DNA of 9,874 nt from Flavobacteriaceae bacterium. GTDB taxonomy: Bacteria; Bacteroidota; Bacteroidia; Flavobacteriales; Flavobacteriaceae. The notes beneath the pieces are model-generated. The model did not search any database. It saw only the letters and a program-made list of their open reading frames with translations, and was not told where the DNA came from. Shown here in pieces: positions 1-6,417 of this stretch (position 1 is its first letter; each line of letters opens with the position of its first letter). The stretch lies in NCBI GenBank assembly GCA_949507465.1, contig CATEMS010000315.1:1-9874 (forward strand), written 5' to 3'. Made by a program: the position numbers and the translations under genes.

Positions 1-64
1 TAGCTATCTATTTTGAACTTATTTTTCTCTCTGCAAAATATTGAAAAATAACAAATCTTTTAGC

Positions 65-94
65 TTTTATATTCTGATAAAAATTTTATTTTTG
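65..94 (+). promoter_or_regulatory. Probable Bacteroidota-type promoter for the TPR gene
   Basis: Positions 87-94 read TATTTTTG, an exact match to the Bacteroidota -7 consensus TAnnTTTG. The -33 region, which should contain TTG about 19 bases upstream, is weak: only a T-run at 65-68 lies at the right distance. The predicted transcription start near 100 would leave a leader of about 15 bases before the ATG at 116. The rest of 1-115 is AT-rich with no gene visible. From memory of related genomes, a divergent gene (often recF) may begin just outside the window; no start codon for it is visible here. Confidence 0.5.
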
Positions 95-115
95 CGGAAC
101 ACAAAATAGCAATCT

Positions 116-892
116 ATGGCAACGTACAAAAAACGAGGCGGAAAAATAAAATCAAAATCAGAAAAGGTAAATGATTCTGAGCTTTTAGAAGGAGAAAGTA
201 CTACAGCTGAGGTGTTTAATACCTTAGATGAAACTGCTAATAAAACTGAGCAGTGGGTAGAGAAAAACCAAAACATAATTCTAATAGCTGTGGGTGCCAT
301 AGCTGTTATTGTTTTAGCTTATCTAGGCTTTGTTAATATGATACAAGAGCCTAAAGAAAAAGAAGCCATGAGTGAGATGTTCCAGGCACAAGAGTACTTT
401 GACCAAGCACTCAATGCAACAACAGCAAGTGACTCTTTGTATAACCTAGCTCTTAATGGAGGAAATAGCAAGTATGGTTTTTTAGATATCATAGACAACT
501 ACAGCGGAACAAAAGCCGCAAATGTTTCTAACTATTTTGCAGGAGTCGCCTATTTAAATCTTAATGACTATAAAAATGCAATCTCTTATTTAGATGCATT
601 TAGTAGTAACGATGCTATGTTAGGTCCTACTGCAAAAGGTGCCATAGCAGATGCCTTTGTTGAGTTAAACCAATTAGATAAAGCCTTGGAGTATTACCAA
701 AGTGCTGCAGATATGCAAGACAATGAGTTTACTAGACCACGTTTTTTATTAAAAGCGGGTATCATTGCTTTACAAACAGGAAATGCCCAAAAAGCAGTTA
801 CTCATTTTACCAAAATTACACAGATGTATCCTAAAGCTACAGAGGCTGTAAAAGCTAAAGCTTATTTAAGCAAGGCAGAACAAATGCAATAA
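116..892 (+). CDS. Membrane-anchored tetratricopeptide repeat protein (YfgM-like)
   Basis: This 258-residue protein has a charged, Lys-rich N-terminus (about 1-50), one hydrophobic segment at about 54-74, and then a helical region containing TPR-like repeats at about 135-167, 171-204 and 208-241 (for example the pattern around LDKALEYYQSAA and AQKAVTHFTKI). The architecture matches YfgM/TPR_21-like proteins: a short cytoplasmic tail, one transmembrane helix and a periplasmic TPR domain. YfgM in Enterobacteria works with the SecYEG/PpiD export machinery, but that role here is only inference. The positive N-terminus supports an N-in, C-out orientation. The ATG at 116 follows closely behind a good promoter element. 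The next gene, ribH, starts 26 bases downstream and is probably co-transcribed. The binding partner cannot be read from the sequence. Confidence 0.88.
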   Translation: MATYKKRGGKIKSKSEKVNDSELLEGESTTAEVFNTLDETANKTEQWVEKNQNIILIAVGAIAVIVLAYLGFVNMIQEPKEKEAMSEMFQAQEYFDQALNATTASDSLYNLALNGGNSKYGFLDIIDNYSGTKAANVSNYFAGVAYLNLNDYKNAISYLDAFSSNDAMLGPTAKGAIADAFVELNQLDKALEYYQSAADMQDNEFTRPRFLLKAGIIALQTGNAQKAVTHFTKITQMYPKATEAVKAKAYLSKAEQMQ

Positions 893-918
893 TCAATTCA
901 CCTTGATGATTATATTTT

Positions 919-1416
919 ATGGCAACAAAAAATACAAATCTATCCCTTTACAATAAAGCGTCAATCCCAAATGCGAAAAATTTTCGGTTTGGGATTGTTG
1001 TTTCTAATTGGAATCCTGAGGTAACAAACGGAATGTTTCAAGGTGCCTTTGATACCATATTAGATTGTGGAGGCATCAAAGAGAATATTGTTCGGTGGGA
1101 CGTCCCAGGAAGCTTTGAGCTCATATATGGATGTAAAAAAATGAAACAAAGTTATGATATGCTAGATGCAGTTATAGCCATAGGTAGTGTTGTAGAGGGA
1201 CAAACAAAGCATTTTGATTTTGTTTGTCAAGGGGTTTCTCAAGGCATTAAAGACTTAAATGTTAATGGGGATATACCAGTTATATTTTGTGTTTTAACAG
1301 ACCACACCATGCAACAAGCCATCGATAGAAGCGGTGGCGCGCACGGAAATAAAGGAGTAGAGGCTGCTATTGCAGCAATCAAAATGGCTCAACTGCGTAA
1401 AGAGGCTACCTTTTAA
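919..1416 (+). CDS. ribH: 6,7-dimethyl-8-ribityllumazine synthase
   Basis: Lumazine synthase condenses 5-amino-6-ribitylamino-uracil with 3,4-dihydroxy-2-butanone 4-phosphate to give the direct precursor of riboflavin. Its 165 residues match the usual family length. Family signatures appear in order: VSNWNPEVT (28-36, with Trp31 at the substrate-stacking aromatic position), VPGSFEL (62-68), GSVVEGQTKHFDFV (89-102, with His98 at the catalytic histidine position) and CVLTDHTMQQAIDRSGG (124-140, with Arg137 at the phosphate-binding position), followed by HGNKG (142-146). The family's usual FGVLT is FCVLT here, a mild change. The enzyme is cytoplasmic and normally forms pentamers or icosahedral capsids. 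No other riboflavin gene lies in the window, so the pathway is dispersed, as is common in Bacteroidota. No FMN riboswitch is visible upstream. Confidence 0.97.
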   Translation: MATKNTNLSLYNKASIPNAKNFRFGIVVSNWNPEVTNGMFQGAFDTILDCGGIKENIVRWDVPGSFELIYGCKKMKQSYDMLDAVIAIGSVVEGQTKHFDFVCQGVSQGIKDLNVNGDIPVIFCVLTDHTMQQAIDRSGGAHGNKGVEAAIAAIKMAQLRKEATF

Positions 1417-1486
1417 CCATCTTTTTTGTAAAACCCCAGGCATTATTCAAACAAAATAAGTATACCCTTAGCCGTGTATGGTTAAA
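1412..1486 (+). repeat. 9-bp perfect inverted repeat spanning the ribH stop codon
   Basis: TTTAACCAT (1412-1420) and ATGGTTAAA (1478-1486) are perfect reverse complements separated by 57 bases. The left arm contains the ribH stop codon and the right arm is followed by an AT-rich stretch (TTTTAGTATTAAAAAA). It could form a long-loop hairpin at the end of the TPR-ribH transcript, but the loop is long and the arms are AT-rich, so coincidence is possible. No compact GC-rich terminator hairpin is visible in this interval. Confidence 0.3.
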
Positions 1487-1541
1487 TTTTAGTATTAAAA
1501 AATTGTCAGCTTCTGGCCTACAACAAAACTCATTTTTTAGG

Positions 1542-1549
1542 TATCTTTG
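1542..1549 (+). promoter_or_regulatory. Probable -7 promoter element for the small ORF-mutL-rhomboid block
   Basis: TATCTTTG is an exact TAnnTTTG match 18 bases before the ATG at 1568, so transcription would start close to 1556 with a very short leader. It lies in the 151-base gap after ribH, the largest gap in the + strand block. No TTG sits at the ideal -33 distance; the nearest candidate resembling it is TCTG at 1512-1515, which is too far away. I take it as the start of the transcript that runs through mutL and the rhomboid genes. Confidence 0.5.
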
Positions 1550-1567
1550 ATGTAATTGCTTGTATAT

Positions 1568-1867
1568 ATGGGTCCAATAAAATTCACTATTATAAAAAAA
1601 TTAAAGTCTAATAACCGCTTTAATTACACACCACGTTACTATCAAGGAAAACAAGGAGTGGAGTCTACAAAACAAACCACAAAGTTTGATGCCTATGCAG
1701 ATACCTACAATGAAAATGACTATGCAGGGCAGTGGCAAAATGCCCGTGTTCACAACCGTAACCGCTCTAACATGTCCTTTAATAAAACAGTATGGATTGT
1801 AATGGCTGTTTTGATTTTTGTATTCTTATACATTATTGATTTTGACCTATCAATTTTCTCTAGCTAA
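1568..1867 (+). CDS. Small single-pass membrane protein of unknown function
   Basis: Starting at ATG 1568 the product has 99 residues. It is basic and polar over about 1-72, with an aromatic motif FNYTPRYY at 18-25 and a KFDAY motif at 39-43, and it ends with a hydrophobic helix at about 74-91 followed by DFDLSIFSS. It is therefore probably a tail-anchored or N-in single-pass membrane protein. An in-frame TTG lies at 1556, but the ATG is preferred because it follows the promoter element at 1542-1549 at a sensible distance. From memory, equivalents at this position in other Flavobacteriaceae are often labelled 'riboflavin synthase subunit beta'. Nothing in the sequence supports that name; it probably spread from the neighbouring ribH. 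The stop codon overlaps the mutL start by one base (TAATG), suggesting translational coupling to mutL. Confidence 0.8.
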   Translation: MGPIKFTIIKKLKSNNRFNYTPRYYQGKQGVESTKQTTKFDAYADTYNENDYAGQWQNARVHNRNRSNMSFNKTVWIVMAVLIFVFLYIIDFDLSIFSS

Positions 1868-3723
1868 TGCCAGATATTATTCAATTATTACCAGACCACG
1901 TTGCAAATCAAATTGCTGCCGGAGAAGTTGTCCAAAGACCTGCCTCTGTAGTCAAAGAGTTGCTAGAGAACGCCATTGATGCAACAGCAACAAACATCGC
2001 CCTGGTGCTTAAAGATGCTGGAAAAACACTTATTCAAGTCACAGACAATGGCATAGGAATGACCCCCGCAGATGCCTTGTTGAGTTTTGAACGTCATGCT
2101 ACATCAAAAATAAAAATTGCTGAAGATTTATTTAACCTTCATACCAAAGGGTTTCGTGGAGAGGCCCTGGCCTCTATTGCTGCCATTGCCCATGTTTCTA
2201 TACAAACAAAACAAAAAGCTCAACAAATAGGTACAAAGATTAATGTTCAAGGTAGCAAGATAGTAGATCAACAACCAGCGGTGGTTCCAGTAGGTAGTAC
2301 CATTGCGGTTAAAAACTTGTTTTTTAATATTCCAGCAAGGCGTAATTTTTTAAAATCAAACCCTGTAGAAACCCGTCATATTATAGATGAGTTTCATCGT
2401 GTAGCACTTGCTCACCCAGATATTGCTTTTACCATGACCCACAATGATGATTTAGTTTTTAACTTGCCTTCAAGTAATGCTAGACAACGTATCGTAAATA
2501 TTTTTGGGTCCAAAACAAATGAAAAATTAGTGCCCGTTGCGGAAACTACCGATATGTTAAAAATTGATGGCTTTGTTATAAAACCTGATTTTGCAAAAAA
2601 GGGCAGGGGGCAACAATTCTTTTTTGTGAATGATCGCTTTATTAAAAGTCCTTACCTCAATCATGCTGTAAATGCTGCCTTTGAAGGGCTTATAAAACCT
2701 ACCCTTCACCCTGGTTATTTTCTTTTTCTTGAGGTAGACCCTCAATCTATTGATATCAATATACATCCTACTAAAACTGAAATAAAATTTGATGATGAAC
2801 ATGCACTTTATGCCATGATCAGAGCAACAATAAAGCATAGTTTAGGACAATTTAGTATTGCTCCTGTGTTAGATTTTAATAGAGAAAGTAGCTTAGATAC
2901 ACCCTATAACTACAGCAATAAAACTCCTGTTTCACCAACCATTGATGTAGATAAAGATTTTAACCCTTTTAGTAAAGCTGCCAAACAAAAAAACATAGAT
3001 TTTCCCTACAAAAGGGATAAAGATACCGCCCACTGGGATGCTCTATACGTTGGGTTACATGGTCCCAACACTACCGATGGCTCTATCTCTGATGAAACAC
3101 ACCTTACCTTTGAGAGTGATCAAGTAACGGGGTCACTTTTTGAGAAGCAAAGTCATGAAGCTAGCGGGCTTACCTTTCAGGTTCAAAATAAATATATCAT
3201 CAGCCCCATAAAAAGTGGTTTGATGGTCATACATCAACACCTAGCGCATCAGCGAATTTTATATGAAGAATTACTAAAGAACATTACGGTGCATCAAGGA
3301 GTAAGTCAGCAATTGTTATTTCCTTTAGAACTCACTTTTTCTATTCCAGATGTACAGGCACTTCAAAAAATTCAAGAACAACTTGAACGTACTGGGTTTG
3401 TTTTTGGGGCATTTGGGGAAGACACCCTGTCAATAACGGGTATTCCTGCTTCTTTGGTGGAAGGTCAAACACGTGAGGTATTAGAACAATTACTCAAGGA
3501 CCTTATGGATGAAGTTCCAGATGCAGGATTTAGTCAAAATGATTTATTAGTACGTTCCATGGCAAAAAGCATGGCTGTTAAAACAGGGGCCTCCTTAAAT
3601 AGTAAGGAAAGAGAGCATTTAGTAAACCAATTGTTTATGTGTAAGCAACCAAGTGTTTCTCCCTCCAATCAGGCGGTTATAATCACCTTAGATGCCAATG
3701 ATTTCGATAAAAAATTTTTATAA
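1867..3723 (+). CDS. mutL: DNA mismatch repair protein MutL
   Basis: MutL couples mismatch recognition by MutS to strand removal. The 618-residue protein has an intact GHKL ATPase domain: ANQIAAGEVVQRPASVVKEL (13-32), with Glu31 as the expected general base and Asn35 as the Mg ligand, DNGIGM (60-65), RHATSKI (76-82) and TKGFRGEALASIAAI (93-107). The transducer domain follows, including FFFVNDRFI (251-259) and IDINIHPTKTEIKF (295-308). A variable polar linker spans about 335-432 and the dimerisation domain about 433-618. The C-terminal endonuclease signature DQHA(X)2E(X)4E is altered to HQHLAHQRILYE at 456-467, and the C-terminal CPHGRPT-like motif is replaced by VSPSNQA around 597-603, so metal-dependent nicking is doubtful. 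The start codon overlaps the stop of the upstream small gene by one base. Confidence 0.97.
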   Translation: MPDIIQLLPDHVANQIAAGEVVQRPASVVKELLENAIDATATNIALVLKDAGKTLIQVTDNGIGMTPADALLSFERHATSKIKIAEDLFNLHTKGFRGEALASIAAIAHVSIQTKQKAQQIGTKINVQGSKIVDQQPAVVPVGSTIAVKNLFFNIPARRNFLKSNPVETRHIIDEFHRVALAHPDIAFTMTHNDDLVFNLPSSNARQRIVNIFGSKTNEKLVPVAETTDMLKIDGFVIKPDFAKKGRGQQFFFVNDRFIKSPYLNHAVNAAFEGLIKPTLHPGYFLFLEVDPQSIDINIHPTKTEIKFDDEHALYAMIRATIKHSLGQFSIAPVLDFNRESSLDTPYNYSNKTPVSPTIDVDKDFNPFSKAAKQKNIDFPYKRDKDTAHWDALYVGLHGPNTTDGSISDETHLTFESDQVTGSLFEKQSHEASGLTFQVQNKYIISPIKSGLMVIHQHLAHQRILYEELLKNITVHQGVSQQLLFPLELTFSIPDVQALQKIQEQLERTGFVFGAFGEDTLSITGIPASLVEGQTREVLEQLLKDLMDEVPDAGFSQNDLLVRSMAKSMAVKTGASLNSKEREHLVNQLFMCKQPSVSPSNQAVIITLDANDFDKKFL

Positions 3724-3727
3724 TTAA

Positions 3728-3751
3728 ATAACATCCTTTTGTAAGGGTTAT
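3728..3751 (+). promoter_or_regulatory. Imperfect hairpin just upstream of the first rhomboid start codon
   Basis: The 31-base mutL-rhomboid gap contains ATAAC (3728-3732) pairing with GTTAT (3747-3751), then a 2-base bulge AT, then CCTT (3735-3738) pairing with AAGG (3743-3746) around a TTGT loop. The stem ends three bases before the ATG at 3755. There is no U-tract after it, so it is not a standard intrinsic terminator. It could influence translation initiation of the rhomboid gene or RNA processing at the junction. It may also be a chance structure in AT-rich DNA. Confidence 0.35.
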
Positions 3752-3754
3752 AAC

Positions 3755-4504
3755 ATGGGAAGAATAACAGATACCGTTAAAATATTAATTATCATCAATG
3801 TCATTGTATATGCAGGCTCTATGTTTGTTGGTGATGTTGCTTATCGATTATTCTCTTTGTATTATTTCGAACATCCGGACTTTCAAATCTGGCAGCCCAT
3901 TTCCCATTTATTTATGCACGACAGTAATGGCTTGATGCATATTTTCTTTAACATGTTTGGGTTATATATGTTTGGATCTCCGCTCGAGGCGCGTTGGGGG
4001 CAAAAAAAGTTTTTATTTTTTTATTTTTCGGCAGGTATAGGAGCTGCTTTGATTCATTCTTTGGTTGGGTATTATCAAGTACACAGTGCTATGGATGTGC
4101 TATTGAGTAATGGAATACCTCAAAATGACATTAATGAGCTCATGCGCTCTGGACAGTATAATACTGCCTTTTTAAATTCAGTACCGTTGCAGACCATAGA
4201 GCGATTGTTTATTGAGTTTAATACCCCTGCCGTTGGAGCATCGGGTGCTTTGTATGGCATCCTGGTCGCCTTCGGGCTTATGTTCCCAAACACTGGGCTG
4301 ATGTTGCTATTTTTACCATTTCCTATAAAGGCGAAATATTTTATACCAGGATTGATACTATTGGATTTATTTTCTGGTTTAACAGGTATTTCTTTGTTTG
4401 GCCAAAACATTGCTAATTGGGCCCACATTGGTGGTGCTTTATTTGGTTTTATTATGGCCTATTACTGGAAGAAAAACGATTTAAATTACACCCGTTGGGA
4501 TTAG
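3755..4504 (+). CDS. Rhomboid family intramembrane serine protease (first of a pair)
   Basis: This 249-residue polytopic membrane protein has all the rhomboid hallmarks: an HIFFN motif (His62, Asn66; oxyanion-stabilising positions) in the second helix, EARWG at 78-82, the catalytic GASGALYG (161-168) with Ser163, and NWAHIGGALFG (221-231) with catalytic His224. It is therefore predicted to cleave transmembrane segments within the inner membrane. Between helices 3 and 4 there is an unusually long loop (about 107-157), which by GlpG topology lies on the periplasmic side next to the active site. Substrates cannot be predicted. The gene begins 31 bases after mutL and ends 3 bases before a second rhomboid gene, so the two are almost certainly co-expressed. 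The family assignment is secure; the physiological role is unknown. Confidence 0.95.
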   Translation: MGRITDTVKILIIINVIVYAGSMFVGDVAYRLFSLYYFEHPDFQIWQPISHLFMHDSNGLMHIFFNMFGLYMFGSPLEARWGQKKFLFFYFSAGIGAALIHSLVGYYQVHSAMDVLLSNGIPQNDINELMRSGQYNTAFLNSVPLQTIERLFIEFNTPAVGASGALYGILVAFGLMFPNTGLMLLFLPFPIKAKYFIPGLILLDLFSGLTGISLFGQNIANWAHIGGALFGFIMAYYWKKNDLNYTRWD

Positions 4505-4507
4505 CAT

Positions 4508-5377
4508 ATGCAAGGACAAGACTTACTTTATAAATACAAAACACTCACTATTGCAAACAAACTCATTGTAATTAATAGTATCGTTTTTTTATTATTTTTT
4601 ATTGCCTCTTTTTTATTTAACACCCCAACTAGTAATTTAATGCGGTGGTTTGTATTACCAGAGCAGCCAATAGAGATATTAAAACAGCCCTGGTCTGTTT
4701 TAAGCTATAGTTTTTTACATGGCGGTTTTATGCATATTTTGTTTAACATGATTTGGCTTAGTTTCTTTTCGAAATTTGTCCTAAACCTCTTTAGTGAGAA
4801 GCGTTTTCTGACTATTTATTTACTGGGAGCTTTATATGGCGGTCTTTTTTTTGTTGTTGGGTATAATGTATTTCCAGTTTTTGTGAGCAAGGCAGGATAT
4901 TTGTTAGGAGCATCTGCATCGGTATCTGCGCTAATGGTCTTTGCTGCAACGTATTCACCCAATATTTCTTTTCGGTTTTTTTTGGTGACCATTAAGTTAT
5001 GGCAACTCGCCTTGGGATTATTTTTATTAGATTTATTTAGGTTAGGTTCTGGAACAAACCCAGGTGGTATGCTTTCTCACATAGGAGGAGCTATTTTTGG
5101 CTATTTATATGCTGTACAACTTGCAAAAGGGAATGATATAGGTCTTTGGTTTGAGAAAGCAGTGTCCACATGTATGGACCTGTTTAAAAGACAAAAAAGC
5201 ACCCCTTTTCAAAAAGTGCATAGGTCGCCCACCAAATCAACTAAGCGAAAAGAAACTATTGTTAAAGATGAACGTCAAATAAAAATAGACCGTATCCTAG
5301 ACAAAATAGGTAAAAGCGGGTATGAGAGTTTAACCAAGCAGGAAAAAGATTTTTTGTTTAAAGCTGGAGATAAATAA
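4508..5377 (+). CDS. Rhomboid family intramembrane serine protease with C-terminal cytosolic tail (second of a pair)
   Basis: This 289-residue protein has about six transmembrane helices over 15-205. Visible motifs are HILFN (76-80; His76, Asn80), GASASVSAL (134-142) with Ser136 in the GxSx position, and LSHIGGAIFGY (189-199) with catalytic His191, so the Ser-His dyad is intact. The helix 3-4 loop is short, unlike in the upstream rhomboid. After the last helix a basic, charged tail of about 80 residues follows, predicted to be cytosolic, ending in a helical motif (about 260-286; LDKIGKSGYESLTKQEKDFL) that resembles the short C-terminal DUF6576 module I associate with Bacteroidota rhomboids. 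The start at ATG 4508 is three bases after the upstream stop, indicating translational coupling. Sequence divergence from its neighbour suggests an old split rather than a recent tandem duplication. Confidence 0.94.
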   Translation: MQGQDLLYKYKTLTIANKLIVINSIVFLLFFIASFLFNTPTSNLMRWFVLPEQPIEILKQPWSVLSYSFLHGGFMHILFNMIWLSFFSKFVLNLFSEKRFLTIYLLGALYGGLFFVVGYNVFPVFVSKAGYLLGASASVSALMVFAATYSPNISFRFFLVTIKLWQLALGLFLLDLFRLGSGTNPGGMLSHIGGAIFGYLYAVQLAKGNDIGLWFEKAVSTCMDLFKRQKSTPFQKVHRSPTKSTKRKETIVKDERQIKIDRILDKIGKSGYESLTKQEKDFLFKAGDK

Positions 5378-5386
5378 CATCATATT

Positions 5387-6412
5387 TTGAAAAGGCTATC
5401 ATTTTTTGAGAAGATATTATTTTGGTGCAATAGTATCGTAGTGGTTTTACTACTGGTTTCTTTTATATTACCCTATCTTTCTCCAAAGCAATTTCCAAAT
5501 CTATCTTCCCTTAGTTTAGTTGTATCACCACTACTTGTGGTTACTTTTTTGTTTGGAGTATATTGGTTAGTTAAGTTGAAAAAACAATTTATTGTATCTA
5601 CCTTGGTGCTTATAGCAGCATATTTCTTTTTTAATCCCTTTTATAAGTTCCCATCTAATGTGGAGGTGGCCTTAGCTCAAAATAACATCTCTGTAATGAG
5701 CTACAATGTAAGATTGTTCAATGCCTACCAAAGAGAGGTTCACAGTGCTGAAATTTCAGAAGTGTTAGAAAGTACTCTTAAAAAAGTAAAACCAGATGTT
5801 TTGTTTATCCAAGAATATTATAGAAAATCGACTCAAAAATTCTCTGATTATCCATATCATTACATTCATTTTAAAAACAAAAAAATTGGCCTGGGTTATG
5901 CTATTTTTTCAAAATATCCCTTGATCAATACTGGTGCTTTTGATTTTGAAAACACCAATAACAATAGCCTTTACGCAGATTTGGTGAAAGGTGAGGACAC
6001 TCTTAGGCTATACAATGTGCATTTAAAATCTTTAGGGATAACACCTTCGGTAAATTCTTTGCAAGATCAAGACAAACAAAAATTACTCAAAAGAATCTCA
6101 AATGCCTTTAAAACGCAGCAAGAACACACCGAGATGATCTTAGCTCATATGAACCAAACAAAACATCCTATTATATTGGCAGGAGATTTAAACAATACAG
6201 CATTTTCATATGTGTATAGGAAATTTCAAAATAATATGAATGATGCCTTTATTGAAAAGGGAAGCGGTTTAGGGACTACTTTTAAGTTTGATCATTACCC
6301 AATGCGGATTGACTATATATTTGGATCAAAAGAGTTGGAGGTTTTAGAATTTAGTTCTTTAAAGCAAACGTTCTCAGATCATTTTCCTATTACTGCTATT
6401 TTTGCTCTTTAA
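5387..6412 (+). CDS. Membrane-anchored endonuclease/exonuclease/phosphatase family protein
   Basis: The 341-residue product has two or three N-terminal hydrophobic helices (about 10-30, 43-63 and 67-83) followed by an EEP (DNase I-like) domain from about 101. The catalytic motifs are complete and in order: SYNVRLF (105-111; Asn107), IQEYY (141-145; Glu143), YNVHLKSL (209-216; His212), AGDLNNT (265-271; Asp267, Asn269), RIDYIF (307-312; Asp309) and SDHFP (330-334; Asp331, His332). The domain is probably on the periplasmic or outer face, but topology is uncertain. The family includes nucleases and phosphoesterases acting on phosphoinositides or sphingomyelin; the substrate here cannot be told. 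The start is TTG at 5387: an in-frame stop lies at 5375-5377, no ATG occurs before residue 104, and the hydrophobic N-terminus from this TTG fits flavobacterial relatives as I remember them. It begins 9 bases after the rhomboid gene. Confidence 0.88.
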   Translation: MKRLSFFEKILFWCNSIVVVLLLVSFILPYLSPKQFPNLSSLSLVVSPLLVVTFLFGVYWLVKLKKQFIVSTLVLIAAYFFFNPFYKFPSNVEVALAQNNISVMSYNVRLFNAYQREVHSAEISEVLESTLKKVKPDVLFIQEYYRKSTQKFSDYPYHYIHFKNKKIGLGYAIFSKYPLINTGAFDFENTNNNSLYADLVKGEDTLRLYNVHLKSLGITPSVNSLQDQDKQKLLKRISNAFKTQQEHTEMILAHMNQTKHPIILAGDLNNTAFSYVYRKFQNNMNDAFIEKGSGLGTTFKFDHYPMRIDYIFGSKELEVLEFSSLKQTFSDHFPITAIFAL

Positions 6413-6417
6413 AAAAA

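Noticed and set aside
1556..1567. TTG start extending the small membrane protein by four residues
   Set aside because: It coincides with the predicted transcription start, and the ATG at 1568 gives the MGPIKF start that fits the family as remembered.
2557..2838. Open frame of 93 codons on the - strand inside mutL
   Set aside because: It lies opposite a well-supported MutL transducer domain and has no recognisable motif.
4120..4428. Open frame of 102 codons on the - strand inside the first rhomboid gene
   Set aside because: It is antisense to the catalytic region of a clear rhomboid and shows no domain.
3725..5381. TAAATAACATC repeated at 3725-3735 and 5371-5381, both before gene starts
   Set aside because: An 11-base match within 10 kb of AT-rich sequence is expected by chance.
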